A stretch of DNA of 16,867 bases from Actinomycetota bacterium (GTDB lineage Bacteria; Actinomycetota; Actinomycetes; Nanopelagicales; Nanopelagicaceae). The position numbers and the translations under genes are program-made. Shown here piece by piece: positions 13,455 to 16,867 of the stretch. The stretch covers positions 1 through 16,867 of the forward strand of contig CANGVO010000008.1 of the NCBI GenBank assembly GCA_947457445.1, given 5' to 3'. The first letter of the stretch is position 1; every line of letters starts with the position of its first letter. Below the pieces are notes generated by a model, which saw only the letters and a program-made list of their open reading frames with translations, was not told where the DNA came from and searched no databases.

Positions 13455-14543
13455 ATGACCTCAAATTCATCAAATGACGGGCGATTTAGCTCGGTAAAAA
13501 TCATAGGTTCAGGTCTTATCGGAACCTCGATAGGCCTAGGACTCACCAAAGCCGGCATTAGAGTTGAAATGTCGGATATCGATCCCAAAGCGGCAAAACT
13601 TGCAAATGACTTAATGGCAAGCCAGGGCGTGGGTAGTCCAGAGGTAGTTCTCTACGCCGGACCGAGTTCTGGATTGATCTCCGCCCTTGAAAGTGAATTT
13701 AAAATGAACTCGAGCGTGAAGTTTATAGATATAGGCAGCGTTAAGACTAAATCTCTAGTTGAGGTATCAAAATCCTTGATCCCCAGCAGACGATTCCTAG
13801 CAACTCATCCGATGGCAGGACGTGAAGTTGGGGGAGCGCAATCTGCACGGGCTGATTTATTTCTATCAAGGAGTTGGATTTACATCCCGACCGATCTCCA
13901 GGGCGCACCGGTTGACGAAGATTTAATCGCCGCAGGTCTTTGGTTGATTCAGACATTAGGAGCAACACCGGTAGCCTTGACCGCTGCGGCCCACGATCAA
14001 ACGGTGGCGCTGATTTCACATCTGCCGCAGGTTACCGCTTCGCTTCTGGCTTCACAGTTGGTCGATGCGGCAAGTGATTCCCTGGATTTAGCAGGAGCTG
14101 GGTTGCGAGATACCACTCGAATAGCTGCTTCCAACGCCTCTTTATGGGATGAGATCTTGCTTTCCAACGCGAGCGAGTTGTTGCCACTATTGATAAGTCT
14201 ACAAAGAGACCTGGGGACCTTTATTGAGCGGCTAGAGCAATCTTCCTCCGTTAAAGATTTAATCGAACGAGGCAATCAGGGAAGGCTAAAGATCCCTGGC
14301 AAACATGGCGGTGCGGCCCGTGAATACACGCTTTTGCCGGTCGTGATTGAAGACAAACCAGGTCAATTGGCAGCGCTCTTTGATGAATGTGCCAGAGCGA
14401 AGGTAAACGTTGAAGATTTATCTATTGAGCACTCACCTGGACAATTCACTGGATTAATTACTTTAGCTTTATCGGCTAATGATGCTCAGATATTGCAATC
14501 TCATCTTACGAATTCGGGTTGGAGCGTTCACGCTCCGAGATAG
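13455..14543 (+). CDS. tyrA: Prephenate dehydrogenase with C-terminal ACT domain
   Basis: It oxidatively decarboxylates prephenate to 4-hydroxyphenylpyruvate, the tyrosine branch. The protein has 362 residues. The Rossmann loop is GSGLIGTSIG (18-27). Conserved TyrA motifs follow: ATHPMAGRE (116-124), SHLPQ around 188-192, and GAGLRDTTRIA (214-224). Residues about 292-360 look like an ACT regulatory domain (VVIEDKPGQLAALFDECARA), which in this family usually senses tyrosine or phenylalanine. The gene follows aroH by 19 nt. No clear ribosome binding site precedes the ATG at 13455, only AGG at 13444-13446, so expression may depend on ribosomes coming from aroH. Arogenate use instead of prephenate cannot be excluded. 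Confidence 0.93.
   Translation: MTSNSSNDGRFSSVKIIGSGLIGTSIGLGLTKAGIRVEMSDIDPKAAKLANDLMASQGVGSPEVVLYAGPSSGLISALESEFKMNSSVKFIDIGSVKTKSLVEVSKSLIPSRRFLATHPMAGREVGGAQSARADLFLSRSWIYIPTDLQGAPVDEDLIAAGLWLIQTLGATPVALTAAAHDQTVALISHLPQVTASLLASQLVDAASDSLDLAGAGLRDTTRIAASNASLWDEILLSNASELLPLLISLQRDLGTFIERLEQSSSVKDLIERGNQGRLKIPGKHGGAAREYTLLPVVIEDKPGQLAALFDECARAKVNVEDLSIEHSPGQFTGLITLALSANDAQILQSHLTNSGWSVHAPR
14521..14536 (+). other. GC-rich hairpin at the 3' end of tyrA
   Basis: GGAGCG at 14521-14526 pairs with CGCTCC at 14531-14536 around a TTCA loop, ending 4 nt before the tyrA stop codon. There is no adjacent T-run, so it is at best an atypical terminator or an mRNA-stabilising stem. An 8-mer GAGATAGA repeats 11 nt apart just after it (14537 and 14548). 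Confidence 0.4.
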
Positions 14544-14617
14544 ATGCGAGATAGAATGAGCACAGAGTATTTAAACAAATTATTTCTTTTGTAAGGCAAC
14601 GATGGGATGTAACACAA

Positions 14618-16570
14618 ATGATCGTTGTAGCGATAGATGGTCCAAGCGGAGCAGGTAAATCGAGCACTTCGAAACTTGTAGCAAAACGTGCCGGTTGGAG
14701 TTATCTAGATACTGGAGCTCTTTATCGCGCCGTAACTTGGCTTGCGCAAAACGAGAAGATTTCTAGCACTGAAGAAATCTTGGCTGCGCTAAAGAGAAAA
14801 CCGCTTCGATTCGTAGCCAATCCAAGTGCGCCGCAAATCTTTGTTGGAGATACAGAAGTAACTGATGAGATTCGCAGCGATGTAGTAACAGAGGCAGTAA
14901 GTGCAATTAGCGCGATAGCCGAAATTCGAGCAGAACTATTAACAATTCAAAGAAAATTTATCGCAAATGCCGAACGAGGAATTGTTGTGGAAGGACGCGA
15001 CATTGGAACCGTTGTCGCACCGGATGCCGCACTAAAAATATATTTGCAGGCAGATTTACAAGCACGTGCGGCGCGCAGATCGGCGGAGGTTGAATCTTCT
15101 TCTGAACACGTTAGCGATTCTTTGCAAACACGCGATCAGATCGATTCTAACCGCGCTGTTTCTCCACTAGCCAAGGCTATGGATGCAGTATTGATTGACT
15201 CAACCGAACTGACGTTGGAAGAGACTGTGGAATGGGTTTGGGAACTTCTAAAAGAGCGATCCTTATTGGGTTTACCTATCGTCGCAATTCTCGGGCGTCC
15301 GAATGTTGGAAAATCAACTTTGATCAATAGATTCATAGGTCGCCGCGAAGCAATTGTTGAAGACACTCCTGGTGTAACTCGCGATCGAGTGCAGTACGAA
15401 TGCGAATGGGGCGGTCGCAGATTTATTATTATGGACACCGGTGGTTGGGAATCTAAACCTGATGGAATTTCAGTTCAAGTAAGCGCATCGGCCGAGTTGG
15501 CGATGCAGGAAGCCGATGTTCTTGCATTCGTGGTTGACGCTCATGTTGGCGCTTTAGATGAAGATGACATCTTGGTTCAGGAACTTCGTAAAGTGAAGAA
15601 ACCAATGGTCCTAATTGCAAATAAAGTTGATAGCGATGTTGATGAAGCTGATGCTCACGCACTTTGGAACTTAGGTTTAGGGGAGCCTCGCTTTGTTTCT
15701 GCGTTGCACGGCCGTGGTAGCGGAGATCTTCTTGACTACATAGTTTCGGAAATGCCGGAAGTGGGGGGAGCACAAACTCAAGATGGTTATCGCAAGATTG
15801 CGCTAATCGGCAGACCTAACGTTGGTAAATCAAGTTTGTTAAATGCGTTAGCGGGCGAGAACCGTTCGATCGTTGATGATGTTGCAGGTACAACTCGAGA
15901 TCCTGTTGATGAGTTAATTGAATTTGGTGGATCTGTTTGGCGTTTCATCGACACAGCGGGTCTACGCAAACGCGCGAATCAAGCCAGTGGCACGGATTAC
16001 TATGCGACTCTTCGCACGCAAGCAGCACTCGAACGTTGCGAATGTGCAGTTGTCGTTCTTGATGCATCGCTTCCAATTTCGGAGCAAGATTTAAGAGTAA
16101 TCACCATGGTTGAAGAAGCTGGCAAGGCGATGGTAATAGTGATGAATAAATGGGATTTAGTTGATGAAGATCGTCGTGATCAATTAGATCGCGAAATTGA
16201 TCGCCACTTGGATCAGGTGGAGTGGGCCCAGCGGGTAAATGTCGCTGCAAAAACTGGATGGCATCGCGATCGCTTGGCTCCAGCACTTCGGACTGCAATC
16301 GATAGTTGGGAACGTCGCGTACCAACTGCCAAACTCAATTCATTCCTGGGCGCCCTTATTGGTGCGACTCCGCCGCCAGTGCGTGGTGGCAAACAACCGA
16401 AGATTTACTATGCGACGCAAGCCGGGATCGCGCCTCCAAAATTCGTTGTTTTCTCAAGTGGCTGGATCGAAGCTTCTTATCGTCGCTTCATTGAGCGGCG
16501 CCTGCGTGAAGAATTTGGTTTCCCAGGTACACCGGTCCAAGTTGCGATTCGAGTAAAAGAGCGCGATTGA
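14618..16570 (+). CDS. cmk-der: Bifunctional cytidylate kinase / ribosome-assembly GTPase Der
   Basis: This is one 650-residue open frame. Residues 1 to about 212 form cytidylate kinase, with P-loop [11 protein letters not shown], then [10 protein letters not shown] and [13 protein letters not shown]; it makes CDP/dCDP from CMP/dCMP. Residues about 218-650 form Der (EngA), with two GTPase domains: GRPNVGKS at 226-233 and at 398-405, DTGG then NKVD in the first, DTAG then NKWD in the second. A C-terminal KH-like domain ends [11 protein letters not shown]. Der matures the 50S subunit. Only a few residues (about ERSLLG) link the two. The fusion is known in some actinobacteria such as Bifidobacterium, while mycobacteria keep separate genes. 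ATG 14618 lacks a good ribosome binding site, and two upstream ATGs in other frames lie at 14602 and 14607. Confidence 0.95.
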   Translation: MIVVAIDGPSGAGKSSTSKLVAKRAGWSYLDTGALYRAVTWLAQNEKISSTEEILAALKRKPLRFVANPSAPQIFVGDTEVTDEIRSDVVTEAVSAISAIAEIRAELLTIQRKFIANAERGIVVEGRDIGTVVAPDAALKIYLQADLQARAARRSAEVESSSEHVSDSLQTRDQIDSNRAVSPLAKAMDAVLIDSTELTLEETVEWVWELLKERSLLGLPIVAILGRPNVGKSTLINRFIGRREAIVEDTPGVTRDRVQYECEWGGRRFIIMDTGGWESKPDGISVQVSASAELAMQEADVLAFVVDAHVGALDEDDILVQELRKVKKPMVLIANKVDSDVDEADAHALWNLGLGEPRFVSALHGRGSGDLLDYIVSEMPEVGGAQTQDGYRKIALIGRPNVGKSSLLNALAGENRSIVDDVAGTTRDPVDELIEFGGSVWRFIDTAGLRKRANQASGTDYYATLRTQAALERCECAVVVLDASLPISEQDLRVITMVEEAGKAMVIVMNKWDLVDEDRRDQLDREIDRHLDQVEWAQRVNVAAKTGWHRDRLAPALRTAIDSWERRVPTAKLNSFLGALIGATPPPVRGGKQPKIYYATQAGIAPPKFVVFSSGWIEASYRRFIERRLREEFGFPGTPVQVAIRVKERD

Positions 16571-16867
16571 TGCCCCGGAATAAGAACTTCAACGTTCCTA
16601 ACGCTCTGACGGGCCTGCGCGCCCTCGGAATTCCTCTCTTCATCTACCTTGCCATTGGCCTTGAATCTGATGGTTGGGCAATCCTGACTTTGGCGATTGG
16701 CGGCGCTACCGATTATTTCGATGGAAAGTTGGCTCGCGCTTGGGGACAGGAGTCTCGTTTCGGAGAGTTGGCAGATCCTGCAATCGATCGCTTGTACATA
16801 GTTGCCACTTTGATCGTCCTTTACATCCGAGATGTGATTCCAATTTGGGTAATTGCACTGTTATTGG
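16570..16867 (+). CDS. CDP-alcohol phosphatidyltransferase (partial, runs off window)
   Basis: The ATG at 16570 shares its A with the stop of the Cmk-Der gene (TGATG), so the two are translationally coupled. The first 99 residues are visible. The family signature is complete: D48-x2-D51-G52-x2-A55-R56-x8-G65-x3-D69-x3-D73, which binds the metal and the CDP-alcohol. Hydrophobic membrane spans occur near 19-45 and 75-99. The N-terminal NVPNALTGLRALGIP is typical of phosphatidylglycerophosphate synthase and cardiolipin synthase relatives. The exact acceptor (glycerol phosphate, phosphatidylglycerol or inositol phosphate) cannot be told from this fragment. Neighbouring der in actinobacteria often carries such a gene. 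Confidence 0.88.
   Translation, partial: MPRNKNFNVPNALTGLRALGIPLFIYLAIGLESDGWAILTLAIGGATDYFDGKLARAWGQESRFGELADPAIDRLYIVATLIVLYIRDVIPIWVIALLL

Noticed and set aside
14556..14594. 12-codon ORF between tyrA and cmk-der
   Set aside because: It is short, AT-rich, lacks a convincing ribosome binding site and shows no recognisable pattern; chance is likely.

Overview
This window is a compact actinobacterial housekeeping locus. The order TPR protein - OB-fold protein - short ORF - tlyA - nadK - recN - pyrG - (ald) - xerD - parA - scpA - scpB - rluB - cmk/der - CDP-alcohol phosphatidyltransferase follows the well-known actinobacterial order (for example M. tuberculosis tyrS to engA). Base composition is moderate (coding samples of about 43-65% GC, the single large gap about 28%). 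Intergenic space is minimal, genes often overlap by 1-11 nt, and cytidylate kinase is fused to Der. Together these suggest a streamlined, low-GC actinobacterium such as the freshwater acI/Nanopelagicales group. The lineage is an inference from gene order and composition, not from a marker alignment.

Layout: (1) 1-2089, a leader region, then a TPR protein with a Ser/Arg-rich N-terminus, a small SSB-like OB-fold protein, a protein with a Lys/Ala/Pro tail, and a 58-residue ORF too short for routine gene calling. (2) 2110-5487, tlyA-nadK-recN, a tightly overlapping operon (rRNA methylation, NADP supply, DNA repair). (3) 5516-9155, pyrG-ald-xerD, probably from its own promoter; ald sits where other actinobacteria carry a NUDIX gene. 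(4) 9152-10443 on the minus strand, a ParA ATPase followed by a small ribbon-helix-helix-like protein, convergent with xerD and divergent from scpA. (5) 10522-12786, scpA-scpB (condensin accessory proteins), then rluB with its own promoter and a six-codon upstream ORF. (6) 12787-13069, the only long gap, very AT-rich, with a cluster of TTATCGA-type sites and a large hairpin. (7) 13070-14543, aroH-tyrA, two successive steps toward tyrosine. (8) 14618-16867, the Cmk-Der fusion and the start of a phosphatidyltransferase that runs off the window.

Functionally the window joins chromosome handling (recN, xerD, parA with its partner, scpAB), ribosome maturation (tlyA, rluB, der), nucleotide and cofactor supply (pyrG, cmk, nadK) and amino-acid metabolism (ald, aroH, tyrA). 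No rRNA, tRNA, insertion sequence, prophage or CRISPR array was seen. The most interesting non-coding signals are a tandem 8-mer overlapping the -35 of the parA promoter, the site cluster before aroH, a hairpin masking the ribosome binding site of the OB-fold gene, and short upstream ORFs overlapping gene starts.
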